From assembly GCF_027172205.1 (NCBI RefSeq), contig NC_070604.1, forward strand, positions 67,659,023 to 67,723,022: DNA of 64,000 nt, read 5' to 3'. Below the pieces are notes generated by a model, which saw nothing but the letters and a program-made list of their open reading frames with translations, ran no database searches and was not told where the DNA came from. The position numbers and the translations under genes were made by a program. Below are positions 46,001 to 57,762 of this stretch, in pieces. Numbering within the stretch: the first letter of the stretch is position 1; every line of letters begins with the position of its first letter. Source of the DNA: Podarcis raffonei. Taxonomy: Eukaryota; Chordata; Lepidosauria; Squamata; Lacertidae.

Positions 46001-49000
46001 GTGGTTCCCTCACTGCGAGAAGCAAAGTTCCAGGGAACCAGGCAGAGGGCCTTCTTGGTAGTGGCGCCCGCCCTATGGAATGCCCTCTCATCAGATGTCA
46101 AGGAAATAAACAACTATCTGACTTTTAGAAGACATCTGAAGGCAGCCCTGTTTAGGGAAGTTTTTAATGTTTGATGATTTATTGTATTTTTTATATTTTG
46201 TTGGAAGCCGCCCAGAGTGGCTGGGGAAACCCAGCCAGATGGGTGGGGTTTTATTTATTTTTTTATTTATTTGAGTGTACTTCTATAAAGGAAACATAAC
46301 TTTGCAACATTCTGACTTCAACAGCACATGCATAGTTATATTTTATGACTGTGTATGTCCATAACACTCATTTTATTTTGTTTCTTATTTATCTATTTCC
46401 AGTATTTTATACTTATCCTTTGTAGAAAAATATGCGTAGGTAGCCAAAAGGATCTAGGTCAATAAATATACAAAAATAATAATTAAGTGCAGAACAGGAG
46501 TCAAAGACAACACCAGAAAGATTTAACTTAAGGGATTTAAATTTAACTAAAAAGAGAAGGTATGCTGAAGTTAATCTATTCTGCCTGACCTGCCAAATAT
46601 TTAAAAACATTTCTCTGTTAAGAACATATGGCTTCCTCCACCAACCCATCACTGGAAAATCAATGATACTGTCTAGCAAAGCAATAGCGCTTCCTGAGAA
46701 TAGTGTAGGGAAGGTGGGCTTGTGTTATTTCTCTCCCTACGCCCCCTCTCTTATTCTTGATGTTGTAGGGATAAAGAGTTAAAAGCTACATCATAGTTTA
46801 TTAATAAGGTAGGGGTGTGAGCAGGGACTTAAATAAGCTGCAGATTTGTTTCAGAACCTTTTGCAACATAAATATGTATGGTGCTTGCAGGCAGGACAAC
46901 AGCATGATGTAGTTTGAATTCTGCTACTAAATAATGAATATGACTCTTAGTACTTAAAAACCTTGGAAGGTGTTACATAAATTCTAGTGCTGCTTTGCAA
47001 ATTTTGGATGACAATTTCAGAATGATTTTCACAGCCCTAAAAATGATAGAAATGTGATAAAATGAAATAGTAAATATCCAGAAATGTGACACAGATAGGG
47101 TGGTATTCAGCTAGGTATTAGTGAACTCATTGAAATTAATGAGCATGACTAAATATTATTTTAGAACCTGATTCTTCCCCTGTAAAATCATGCTCAATTG
47201 TCGTTTTTAAATCTTCTGATCAAGAAGCTAACCAATCACTATGTCAAAGAGCACATTTACTTTCAAAATTCACCCTTAAAATCATTCTAGTTTGAAGTCT
47301 AGGAAAAAAATGATCTGAAAAATATATCTAGGCTCTTACAAAGCTCTGTTTTCTGTTGCAGCTACTAGTATGTGTTTTTGAACTTGTTTTTCAGGAACTC
47401 TCTAAAAAAAGAAAGAATTTTTTTTACTAGTAGATAGTGCTCCACATCTGGGGTGAAATGTTAGTTATCAGACTGTTATTTTTCTCCCCTTCCCCCTTGT
47501 TATCTTCTAGTCATTTCCAGATTTTTAAAAAAACTGTTTTTCAAAATGAAATGTATTGGTTTTCCAACCCCCTTGCCTATGACTATTTTGTTCATTCTCA
47601 CAGCAAAGTTGAACATATTATGGGTTTGAAGATTATTAAACAATTCATAGTTTCTTGAACTCTCTTCTCAGGTTTATCTATAACTTGTACTATTGCTGAA
47701 CCACAATACAGTAGTGTAGTTCTTATTTTACGACATAGTTGGGAAGAGACCATAGTTCAGTACCTGAGCGCATTATTTCACACAAAAGGTTCCCAGTTCA
47801 ATCCCTGGCACCACCTGTTAAGCGGGTCAGGTAGCAGATGAGAAAGACATCTGCCTGAGACTCTGGAGCTGCCAATCAAAGTAGACAGAACTGGACTATG
47901 TGGACAAATAGTCCAACCTGGAATAAGGCAGTTTTTATTATCTTAGATGTTGCATAATTATTTCTTCTGCAAGAATATAGTTCTGCAATCCACAGAAACA
48001 GGGACAAGCCTTAATTAGTTTAAAGTGAGGTAAGGAGGCTGGACCAAGAAGCAAATATTGCTAAAGCAATATTTTAAGGAATAGGGACCATAGAGGTACT
48101 GTATTCTAATAATGAAACACGGTTATCATATTTAGTTGTAAATCTATTTTTATGCTGTTGCAGATGTACTCTGAAGCTTTTCTCATTTGTTCTTCTAAAA
48201 AATGGGAGGTTAGGAACTGGTTGACCAAAAAATAAATAAAACAACATACTTATTGAGGGGGTGGGAACCAGCATGACTTGGTCTCAGCGCTAAACATGTG
48301 CTGATATAATGCTTGTCAACAAAGGTACCATAGTCCCAGCCACTAAATCAGTAATCAAGGCAGGCAGGAACTGGATTGTACATTGTGGATGTTAATTCAA
48401 TTTTTCCTCATTGACAACTATGCTGAAATAAGATTAGAAGATACACTCTCAGGGTAAAGCCCCATCTAGAGTTCACATATTTTCTTTCTGAAAACTGTGG
48501 CACATTTTTCAGAGTGTGGAACTGGAGAGACTCAGATGTGTTGATACACATTGGATTTGCCAGGCTTTATATAACTCAAAGAGCTGCAGTGGTCTATTCT
48601 TTGCTGTGTTAGAACAAGTATAGCTGAATTTTGGTTACATGTGTTCTCTGCCGCGGTCCCATTCCTGCCTGTATTTCAGTGCTCTATGTGCTTAGCTGCT
48701 CTGCTAAAGAAGAACTTAGGAAATGTGGCACATAACCTTAGCAAGGGGGGATCAATCCAGAAACAGTCAATCACAGGCCAAAGTCCTAGATGAGGAATTT
48801 GTCCAAACAGGCAAGACTAATATTTGGCCCACCCCAAAATTCAGGTTTTATCTGGAAGCACTTACACCCAGGCCATCTCTAGAATAACAAAGGGACTGGC
48901 AGGGATAGGATAAAGCGCTTTCCCCACTCTGAACCCTTAAATAGCTGACTGTAACAATAACATCAGCACTACGCAGTCCAGAAGACTCGTAGTCCAACTC

Positions 49001-51916
49001 CTAATTTATTTTGACAGTGGGTTTTCATAGTAATGTTGAAGTGATGAATTTCAGCTTCCATAATTTGCAGATAAACTAACATGGGCATAATGTATATCAT
49101 TGCTGTAGGCTATATTTTAAAGTAGCATCTTCCTGAAGTTCCCCGATGTGAGTTGGTTCACTTCAGAGCCATTGAAGAAGGGAAAAGCCAAAACATTTTG
49201 CTATAAGAAAGTAATCTCTTTTTTATAATCTCTTTTGTAATAAATATACTGTATTGTTTCAGTAATTAACTCAATCCTTCCTGGATTCATAGCAGACATT
49301 TGCATTACTGTTTGATGCTTGAAAAATTCTCTCCTATAAACTTTTACAACTGAGCATTACATCAATTGACTGACCACTTGTGTTTTTTTCTGAAGACTGT
49401 GGTACATTTTATTTTGTAGTTTCAGTATAATGGTATTGTGGAATAATATTCCCTTATATTTTGATTTGCCTTTCTTCCAGAAAATGGAATAATCAAGTCA
49501 GATAAAGTATTTGAAGTAATGCTTGCAACAGACCGCTGCCATTATGCAAAATGCAACCCATATATGGATTCTCCTCAATCAATAGGTATGAAAATTATGT
49601 ATTCAAAGTCTTTAACGATGACTAAAAGCTTTATTTTCCTACGGCCTTGTTGTGTTGAACCAAAGATGAACTGTTCCAGAAGTGTTGCAAATGCCATCTC
49701 GGTAGTCAAGATAACTCCACAATTAATTGGCTGCTGTTGTAGCAATGATTTGCTCTTGGAAACTGTTTCTTTGTCATTATAATACTTCAGAAATGATATA
49801 TCTAAGTCTTCATTTGTTGGCTAGCAAAGGTGCTGATGTTGAACATTTTGATAAGTGAGCTGTTTGTTACTCATATCATACTTTAAATGTTTTATAGGAT
49901 TTCAAGCAACAATCAGTGCTCCACACATGGTAAGCGTTATATTTATATACTGTCAGTCTGCCTCCTTTAACAACTAAACTTTCATTTTCCTCTTTCTACC
50001 CTGATGACACACCCCAGTGTAGTACACGGCAGGGGGAACCCTAATGCTTATCCCCCACACCCTTTTTAAGTTACGGGTAGGTAGCCGTGTTGGTCTGCCA
50101 TAGATACACTGAAACTGAAACAGTTTCAGTGTATCTGAAGAAGTGTGCATGCACATGAAAGCTCATACTAATGACAAACGTAGTTGGCCTCTAAGGTGGT
50201 ACCGGAAGGATTTTTTTTTAAAAAAAATTTGACCCTTTTTAAGGATACTGTTAGTTGTTAGTGGTTTGAGAAGGTAGGTTTTTTTCTGTCCCTCATGTTT
50301 TTCTTTGTGGGTGGGGTTGGCTTCCAACTGTGACACCCGTTAACATTCCATATCATAGTTGCTGTCAATAGTAGACTTGATTGATAGATTCACAGTCTGC
50401 CTGGCACAAGTTTCTTTTGAATGCTTTTCTGTCTTTCTGTGTCTAGGCTCATTCTGTAAGCTCAATAGATTTTATTAGGGTTTATAGAGAAAAATACAAA
50501 ACTTAATAGCAAATATTAAGCTCATGGGTTCTTGTCAGATAACCTTTGGGGGTCCTAAAAGCTATTTTTTATTTAGTAACATATTTCTGTGTATCCTGGG
50601 CTTGGTCCTCTGAACTGTTATTGTGTAAATGGACAATTCTGAAATCAAATTTGGGTAGCTAAAGGGTTTGGGGATCTTTTTACATTTACAAATTGACAGT
50701 TGACATACTTATCTTTATGTGGTTTGAAACTGCAGCTCTTAAATTGTGAAATTGTTTGATATCTATAACAGCTTGATTGAGTTCAGTGACTGGATTCTCT
50801 GTAGGGAATTGCATAGTTTGAATTCTTTATGAAAGAACATAAAATCATAGCATTGTACATTGGGCGAAACCAAAAGTAAAATACCAACATCTTTTCCTTT
50901 TTTCCTTCGGTCAGCATGCATATGCTCTAGAACTCCTATATGAACAATTACATGAAGGAGCCAAAGCCCTTGATGTAGGATCTGGAAGTGGAATTCTTTC
51001 TGCATGCTTTGCACGAATGGTGAGAGGACAATTCTTAACCACTTACGATAAATATATGACTCTTGTTAGGTTTCTGTGTGCATTACAAAATGCTTTATTT
51101 TTTATGTCTTTACAAGAGAATTGCAAGGACTTGATTCTGATATTATTTTATACTTTTAGAAGGATAGGTCTTTTGGGGTATCTTTACACCAATGCCTTAC
51201 TGTTTCAATAAAGTCCAGCTCATAAAGAACATGAAGCAATACTAGCTCAAATCAGCTCATATTTTTGTTTTTTGTATTTAATGCCACCTAATAGTTGGAT
51301 TGAATATTTTGAAGAAAGTACAGCCCATGAAGTATGGAAGTACTCCATTCTGGGGCAAGTTCCTGTGTAATGCTTAGTAATTATAACCGGAAAAAGGATG
51401 CTTTAAAACAGGGCTAGGGATCCTCAGGGCTAAGGGATCCCTCCAGACCTCTCTATCTGGCTCTTGGGACTCTCCCCCAGTGAAGCCCATCCTCAGACTT
51501 CACTGGCCCTGCTCTGCACCCTCCTTAAGTGCTTTTACTTTGCTGGAATATGCATTGTGAAAATGCCTCTTGTCTGCCTGGGTAGAAGATGCAGAGATGT
51601 GTAGAAGCATTTGACTTGTATGTAGCTGGAATAAAGCTTACTGTACAAATGTAAGAATTGCATCCATTGCTCTGCTGACTTGTTGCCTCTGGCCCATTGA
51701 CCATCAGCATGCAGGTTCCCCAGAAGGTTGCTCATGAGGCATTCATGCTGCAAAATGTTTCACATCCCCACTTCAATACCTTTCTCAGTGATTTTTCTTA
51801 CTGATCATGTAAGAAAGCAAGCAGGGGTGTGCAGGATTTTCTGTTTCTATTTTCTTTTGCAGAGTGTGCGATGTGTATGACATGCCATTAATATAGAAGT
51901 AGACTCCAGACTCTGC

Positions 51917-51953
<37 letters not shown>

Positions 51954-54900
51954 TTATTATTTATACCCCGCCCATCTGGCTGGGCCTCCCCAGCCACTCT
52001 GGGCGGCTTCCATAAAAACCAAAAATACAGTAAAATATCACACGTTAAAAACTTCCCTGAACAGGGCTGCCTTAAGATGTCTTCTGAATGTCAGGTAGTT
52101 GTTTATCTCTTTGACATCTGCTGGAAGGGCGTTCCACAGGGCGGGCGCCACTACCGAGAAGGCCCTCTGCCTGGTTCCCTGTAGCTTTCCTTCTCGCAAT
52201 GAGGGGACCGCCAGAAGGCCCTCGGCGCTGGACCTCAGCGTCCGGGCAGAATGATGGGGGTGGAGACGCTCCTTCAGGTATACTGGACCGAGGCCGTTTA
52301 GGGCTTTAAAGGTCAGCACCAACACTTTGAATTGTGCTCGGAAACGTACTGGGAGCCAATGTAGGTCTTTCAAGACCGGTGTTATATGGTCTCGGCGGCC
52401 GCCCCCAGTCACCAGTCTAGCTGCATTCTGGATTAGTTGTAGTTTCCGAGTCACCTTCAAAGGTAGCCCCACGTAGAGCGCATTGCAGTAGTCCAAGCGG
52501 GAGATAACCAGAGCATGCACCACTCTGGCAAGACAGTCCGCAGGCAGATAGGGTCTCAGCCTACGTACCAGATGGAGCTGGTAAACAGCTGCCCTGGACA
52601 CAGATTTGACCTGTGCCTCTATGGACAGCTGTGAGTCCAAAATGACTCCCAGGCTGCGCACCTGGTCCTTCAGGGGCACAGTTACCCCATTCAGGACCAG
52701 GGAATCCTCCACACCTGCCCGCCTCCTGTCCCCCAAAAACAGTACTTCTGTCTTGTCAGGATTCAACCTCAATCTGTTAGCCGCCATCCATCCTCCAACC
52801 GCCTCCAGACACTCACACAGGACCTTCACCGCCCTCACTGGTTCTGATTTAAAAGAGAGGTAGAGCTGGGTATCATCCGCATACTGATGAACACCCAGCC
52901 CAAACCTCCTGATGATCTCTCCCAGCGGCTGCATGTAAATGTTGAAAAGCATGGGGGAGAGGACAGAACCCTGAGGCACCCCACAAGTGAGAGCCCAGGG
53001 GTCTGAACACTCATCCCCCACCACCACTTTCTGAACACGGCCCAGGAGGAAGGAGCGGAACCACTGTATGACAGTGCCCCCAGCTCCCAGCCCCTCAAGA
53101 CGGTCCAGAAGGATGTTATGGTCGATGGTATCAAACGCCGCTGAGAGATCCAGCAGAACTAGGAAACAGCTCTCACCTTTGTCCCTCGCCCGCCGGAGAT
53201 CATCAACCAGTGCGACCAAGGCAGTTTCAGTCCCATGATGAGGCCTGAATCCTGACTGGAAAGGATCCAAATGGTCCGCTTCTTCCAGGCGTGCCTGGAG
53301 TTGTTCGGCAACCGCTCGCTCAATCACCTTGCCCAAGAATGGAAGATTTGAGACTGGGCGATAGTTGGCCATCGTGGCCGCATCTAAAGATGGTTTTTTA
53401 AGAAGCGGTTTAATAACCGCCTCTTTCAGCGGGTCTGGGAAGGCTCCCTCACAGAGGGAAGCATTCACCACCCCACGAAGCCCATCGCCCAGTCCTTCCC
53501 GGCTAGCTTTTATAAGCCAGGATGGGCAAGGATCCAGGAGACAGGTGGTTGGTTTCACTCGTCCAAGCAGCCTGTCCACATCCTCGGAGGTAACAGATTG
53601 GAATTGATCCCACTCAACTTGACTAGACAGAACTCTAGCACTCTCCCGCCCCGGCCCTGCTCCCACGGTGGAGTCTACTTCTTCCCGAATCTGAGCGATT
53701 TTATCTGCAAAAAACTTTGCAAAATCATTGCAGGAGAACATGTGGCCCGTACTGGGCCCCAATGTTGCAGGTGGTTCCGCTAAATTGTGAACCACCTGAA
53801 AAAGTCTCCTGCTGCTGTTTTCTGCAGATGCAATAGAGGCGGTGAAGAAATTCTTCTTCGCCGTCGCTATCGCCACTTGGTAGGCTCAACGTTGAGCTCT
53901 AACCTGTGTCCGGTCAGATTCGGAATGAGTTATCCGCCACCGGCGCTCTAGCCGTCTCAACGATTGTTTCATTGCCCTCAGATCCGGGGCTGTCCGGGCT
54001 CCATGCAATCGGAGAGGGCGCTTCGGAGCCAAACAGTCAATAGCCCTGGTTAACTCCACATTCCAGCGGGCCACCAGGGAATCAGCTGAAAGGCCATCAA
54101 CATGGGATAAAGCATCCCCTACCACTCTCTGGAAACCATTTGGATCCATTAAGTGGCGGGGGTGGACCATCCGAATTGGTCCCACCTCCCTGCAGAGGGG
54201 ATGGGTCGCAGAGAAGTCCAGTTGCACCAGGAAGTGATCTGACCATGGCACTTCTTTCGTTTCGCTTTTACTTAGTGTCAGATCACCAACATCCATAGAG
54301 GTAAACACCAGGTCCAAGGCATGTCCGCGGCTATGGGTTGGGCCAGACTTATTCAGGGACAGCCCCATGGAGGCCATGCTTTCCACGAAGTCCCGAGCGG
54401 CCCCTTGTAAGGTCGTGTCGGCATGGATGTTAAAATCCCCTAGGACGACCAAGCTAGGTGTCTCCAGGAGAACATCCGCCACGACCTGAAGCAGCTCGGG
54501 CAGGGAATCCTTGGTGCAGCGGGGAGGTCGGTACACCAAAAGGAATCCTGTACTGCCCCTATTGCCCAACTTCCAGAACATGCACTCGGAAAACTGGGTC
54601 TTCCCAATAGGACGCCTGGTGCAAACTAATGACTTCCTAAAAATCACTGCAACCCCCCCTCCCCGCCCACATGACCTGGGTTGCTGTGCGTAAGAGAAAC
54701 CTGGTGGACAAGCAGCGGCAAGGACAGGCCCATCTGCTTCATCCAACCAAGTCTCTGTTACACATGCCAGGTCAAGTCCTCCATCCATGATCAAGTCATG
54801 GATGGCAGTGGTCTTATGAATCATTGACCTGGCATTGCACAGCAGCACCTTCAGGTCATGTGGGTATCCTTTGCTGATTCTAGTATCCATCCGGTCAGGA

Positions 54901-57762
54901 CCAGACCCGGAGGCAGGAATAGTCCTCAGACAACGACTAAACCTGCCTCCTCTGTAATGACGTGGTCTAGTCTTAGCGTAACTCCTCCTCCTACCCGTGA
55001 TCACTGAGATCGGTTGTCCCAGTGCATCCCCCCCTGTGGAACATGCCCCAGCCATTTTGTGGGCTGGGGCCCACTCCCCGGCAGCCCTGACCCCTCCCCC
55101 TAAGAACAAAATAACACCTTAAACAAACAAACAAAACCAATAAAACAATACAAACAAAAAAATAATAATGTAAAAATTACAAAAGCATCAAAATAAAAAT
55201 AAAAAAATTCCCCAAGCCCAACCAAACATCCATCCCACCCCCACCCGCCACATACAAAAAATCCAAAAGAAATTTTTTTAAAAACATTTTAAAACCATTC
55301 TTCTTTTAACATCAACTTGCAACATGGAACACACTCTTATTTTTTAAAAAACCCCACCATATTTCTTTCCCATAATCTTGTAAGAAAATAAGAACTGCCA
55401 AGGTCCATCTAGTTCAGTATTCTTTTTCCAGCTAGTGGCTTATTTCCATCATCTCAGTATATCTTAAGAAACCCTGAACTTTAAAAAAGTTGCCTTGTCA
55501 CCCGTGTAATCCTGCTTAGGTGAATCAGCAGGCAATACTAGTGCTGAACAGATTATATTCTATTACATTTCAAATGCCAATAGAATGTTAAGTTTTAAAA
55601 AAAGTTCTGTACATAACAAAATAAGTTGCTATTCATGTATTTCATAGTAAAACTGCTAACATGCAGCACTGGTTTGAGGCCTTAAAATATTCATATCTTC
55701 TTGGAATGTTAATTACAATATATTAATATGAAAAAAAAATTTGGGAAATGACTTCGTAAGTATGGACCATGAGAAACTCTAAAGTATTTATGGCAATAAC
55801 TTTATTAGAAGAAACTTGCATGCCAAACATTCTAAGGCAAAATGGATGTGGTGAAACTGGGGAAGAGAAACAGATAGACAGATAATAGGAAAAACCCGTA
55901 TTAGGTTTTATCCTTCATCTCCTGTAGCCTTTGCTTATAACTTCAATTGAAAGTAAAAGTAAGAAACTGAATACATACATAGTACATTCCATACCAAAAC
56001 AAACTTGTTTTGTTTCAGGTTGGTCCCAAAGGACAAGTTGTAGGAATTGATCATATCAAAGAGTTGGTAGATGACTCAATAAATAATGTTAAAAAGGACG
56101 ATCCCCTATTGTTATCTTCAGGAAGAGTGAAACTGATTGGTAAGTACTGGAGTATATTAACAGTAAAAAATAGGTATAGGAATATGCTTGTTCAATGCAG
56201 GGTTTTACTTTTTGTAGTAGGTTTTCTATGAAATATAAACAACTAGAGTAGTTAGGTTTACTATCCAACTTATATAATTTTATTTAATTATTATGTTTAC
56301 TTTTTGATGGGGTTTTTTAAACAAAAACCTTCCAAGCCCACTAATAACTTCATTTTCAGTTACATGTGCTTAGGTCTGTAATCTTTTGCAAGCTACTGTG
56401 CTTAGTGACCAGGTCATGGGATCCGATCTAAGAAGTTTAGCGTTGGCACAGGGAGTCATAGCCTTTCAAACTGGGTTTCATTTGTGGGTCCACTCTGTAA
56501 AAGTGTTTCCTCTTTATGGCACTGCAGTTGCACAAGAGCAGAAATCACTAGGAGCCCTTTCCAATCCTCATATACAGCTGCCTTTTGTTGTGTCCACATC
56601 TGGCTGCATTTAGTGAACTACTGCTGTTTGGTACTAATTCCCTGGAACCCAGGTCGTTCATTCCCAGTAGAAATTTCAGCTGGGAATCTGATTAAAATTT
56701 AGGAGGCTAATTATGGCTATTTTTAATTTCAACATTTTTTTGCTGGTTCCACATAAACTCATAAACTTAGTTAAGATTTCATCTATGAGTTCAGTGTCTT
56801 GAATAAGCTGAGGACAATATGAAGTCAGCTGTTCCTCATCCTTGTATACATCTTTTCCCCCCTTGTAGTGGGAGATGGAAGGTTGGGATATTCTGAAGAA
56901 GCTCCATATGATGCTATTCATGTAGGAGCTGCTGCACCAGTTGTTCCCCAAGCAGTAAGTGATTTATGCATATATATGGTACATATTGTTTGCTATGATT
57001 TTTCTTTATTAATTGAAATGATTAATTGGATGCTTATACCTGCTTTAAATGATGGGCTTTTTAATTAGATTTCATTAAATGAAACACATTACAGCAGTGG
57101 AATTTGATTTGGTATACTAATAGGTGATGTTGATGTTTTTTGGAATTGGGGGTGATGGTGGTTTGGAAATGAAAAGCTTTGCACAGTGCAGACCCAAATC
57201 CCTTTTAATTTTGTGAAGGCAAATAAAGACTGGGGCATTCCAAACTAGCCCCTCTCCTTTTACCGTACCTGTTTCCAGAACTTAGCTTCCAGCAATTTTT
57301 CACGGGGAAGGGCTAGAACTGTGGGCTGTGTCTTAGACCATTAGGCCTAAAAGCTCTTACCATCAAGGAGTATAATACAATATTCTTTGTTATTTTACAT
57401 TGTACAAGGTAGGGATCTTAGAGTTGTAGCCAACTAAGTAATTAAGACTCAAGAGCAGGCCCATTGAAATTAATGGACCTAAATTAGTAATTTCCATTAA
57501 TTTCAATGGGTCTGCTTTGAGTATAACTAACACTGCTTAGGAGTACACTTGCTGTGAATAATTAACTTTTTTTAATTTATAGCTTATAGATCAATTAAAG
57601 CCTGGTGGAAGGTTAATATTACCTGTTGGACCCGCTGGGGGAAACCAGATGCTGGAACAGTACGATAAGCTAGAAGATGGCAGTGTCAAAATGAAGCCTC
57701 TGATGGGAGTGATATATGTGCCTTTAACAGATAAGGAGAAGCAGTGGTCCAGGTGGAAGTGA
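42267..57762 (+). CDS. PCMT1: PCMT1, protein-L-isoaspartate O-methyltransferase (7 exons, 296 aa long form)
   Basis: Transfers methyl from AdoMet to L-isoaspartyl (and D-aspartyl) residues of damaged proteins, starting their repair; mainly cytosolic. Exons are 42267-42528, 49481-49585, 49898-49929, 50915-51019, 56019-56139, 56869-56954 and 57583-57762; phases agree. The sum of 891 nt gives 296 aa. The second ATG (42474, residue 70) gives the classical 227-aa enzyme starting [18 protein letters not shown]. The longer start adds Gly/Ala-rich sequence plus a hydrophobic stretch (about 41-69) and resembles the longer human isoform. Motifs: AdoMet loop ALDVGSGSG (151-159), [41 protein letters not shown]-terminus KEKQWSRWK. 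An in-exon donor allows a second C-terminus (see 61416-61428). All motifs are intact. Confidence 0.97.
43530..45020 (-). mobile_element. Old L2/CR1-type LINE, minus strand, decayed
   Basis: Segments match antisense L2 order: thumb region near 43.9 kb, a stretch near 44.48 kb akin to the AAATGTTGAAAAGCATGGGG region of the young copy, and [11 protein letters not shown] near 44.95 kb. Frames are heavily disrupted. Confidence 0.7.
45582..45780 (-). mobile_element. L2-type LINE 3' fragment (minus)
   Basis: Begins CCCATCTGGCTGGG...CACTCTGGGCAGCTTCC, the reverse complement of the same L2 3' end, about 30 bp from the opposed fragment. Confidence 0.8.
45812..46262 (+). mobile_element. L2-type LINE 3' fragment (plus)
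   Basis: Matches the 3' part of the 52-kb family ([49 protein letters not shown]-like) and ends at the GATGGGTGGGG tail. More diverged than the young copies. Confidence 0.88.
47749..47942 (+). mobile_element. tRNA-derived SINE (MIR/CORE-like), old
   Basis: A-box-like TAGTTCAGTACCTGAGC and B-box-like GGTTCCCAGTTCAATCCC, then CTCTGGAGCTGCCAATCA and ACTGGACTATGTGGACAAAT, a body common in amniote genomes. Exact family not determined. Confidence 0.6.
49481..49585 (+). CDS. PCMT1: PCMT1 exon 2
   Basis: 105 nt encode [20 protein letters not shown] to MDSPQSI; acceptor TTTCTTCCAG, donor GTATGAAA. Confidence 0.96.
49898..49929 (+). CDS. PCMT1: PCMT1 exon 3 (32-nt microexon)
   Basis: Encodes [11 protein letters not shown], between acceptor TTTTATAG and donor GTAAGCG. 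Too short for ORF detection; identified by protein similarity and phase. Confidence 0.95.
50073..50228 (+). repeat. Hairpin-bearing repeat, possibly Penelope-like
   Basis: GGTAGGTAGCCGTGTTGGTC, an exact 15-bp inverted repeat with 3-base loop (50103-50135), CTGAAGAAGTGTGCATGCAC, ATGAAAGCTCATAC and GGCCTCTAAGGTGGTACCGG, then a T/A run. I recall this pattern as an abundant amniote retroelement end; Penelope-like assignment is a guess. Confidence 0.5.
50915..51019 (+). CDS. PCMT1: PCMT1 exon 4 (AdoMet-binding loop)
   Basis: 35 codons, [20 protein letters not shown] then [15 protein letters not shown]; acceptor CTTCGGTCAG, donor GTGAGAG. Confidence 0.96.
51920..55110 (-). mobile_element. L2-type LINE, nearly complete ORF2
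   Basis: Antisense in PCMT1 intron 4. One reading frame from 55109 to 52038 is open except for one TGA at 53888-53886. N-terminal part is an APE endonuclease ([39 protein letters not shown]). C-terminal part is reverse transcriptase ([49 protein letters not shown]) with the typical L2 thumb ([14 protein letters not shown]). The 3' end is GGCGGGGTATAAATAA plus an (ATT)n tail, as in L2. The stop is probably a CpG change (CGA to TGA), as the family should continue [16 protein letters not shown]. No separate ORF1 is seen, so it is likely 5'-truncated near 55.1-55.3 kb. Very young. Confidence 0.93.
56019..56139 (+). CDS. PCMT1: PCMT1 exon 5
   Basis: 121 nt encode [20 protein letters not shown] to SSGRVKLI; acceptor TTGTTTCAG, donor GTAAGTAC. 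Confidence 0.96.
56869..56954 (+). CDS. PCMT1: PCMT1 exon 6
   Basis: 86 nt encode [20 protein letters not shown] to VVPQA; acceptor CCCCCCTTGTAG, donor GTAAGTG. Confidence 0.96.
57422..57540. repeat. Old palindromic short repeat
   Basis: CAGGCCCATTGAAATTAATG and its complement flank a short AT spacer (about 57455-57515), one mismatch in 22. Member of the dispersed family described under findings. Confidence 0.6.
57583..57762 (+). CDS. PCMT1: PCMT1 exon 7 (isoform I C-terminus, stop)
   Basis: 60 codons, [20 protein letters not shown] to KEKQWSRWK, then TGA. An internal donor (CAG then GTGGAAGT at 57753) is the site used in mammals for isoform II. Confidence 0.96.

Larger units (their letters stand above)
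42529..49480 (+). other. PCMT1 intron 1
   Basis: Holds an old minus-strand LINE (43530-45020), two opposed L2 3' fragments (45582-45780, 45812-46262), an old short repeat near 47100 and a tRNA-derived SINE (47749-47942). No other gene is seen. Confidence 0.8.
49586..57582 (+). other. PCMT1 introns 2-6
   Basis: 49930-50914 has a hairpin repeat (50073-50228). 51020-56018 has the near-intact L2. 57422-57540 is a palindromic short repeat. The remainder is AT-rich unique-looking DNA. Confidence 0.8.

Noticed and set aside
53590-53790. Short plus-strand ORFs across 52.6-53.8 kb
   Set aside because: Shadows of the minus-strand L2 reverse transcriptase frame.
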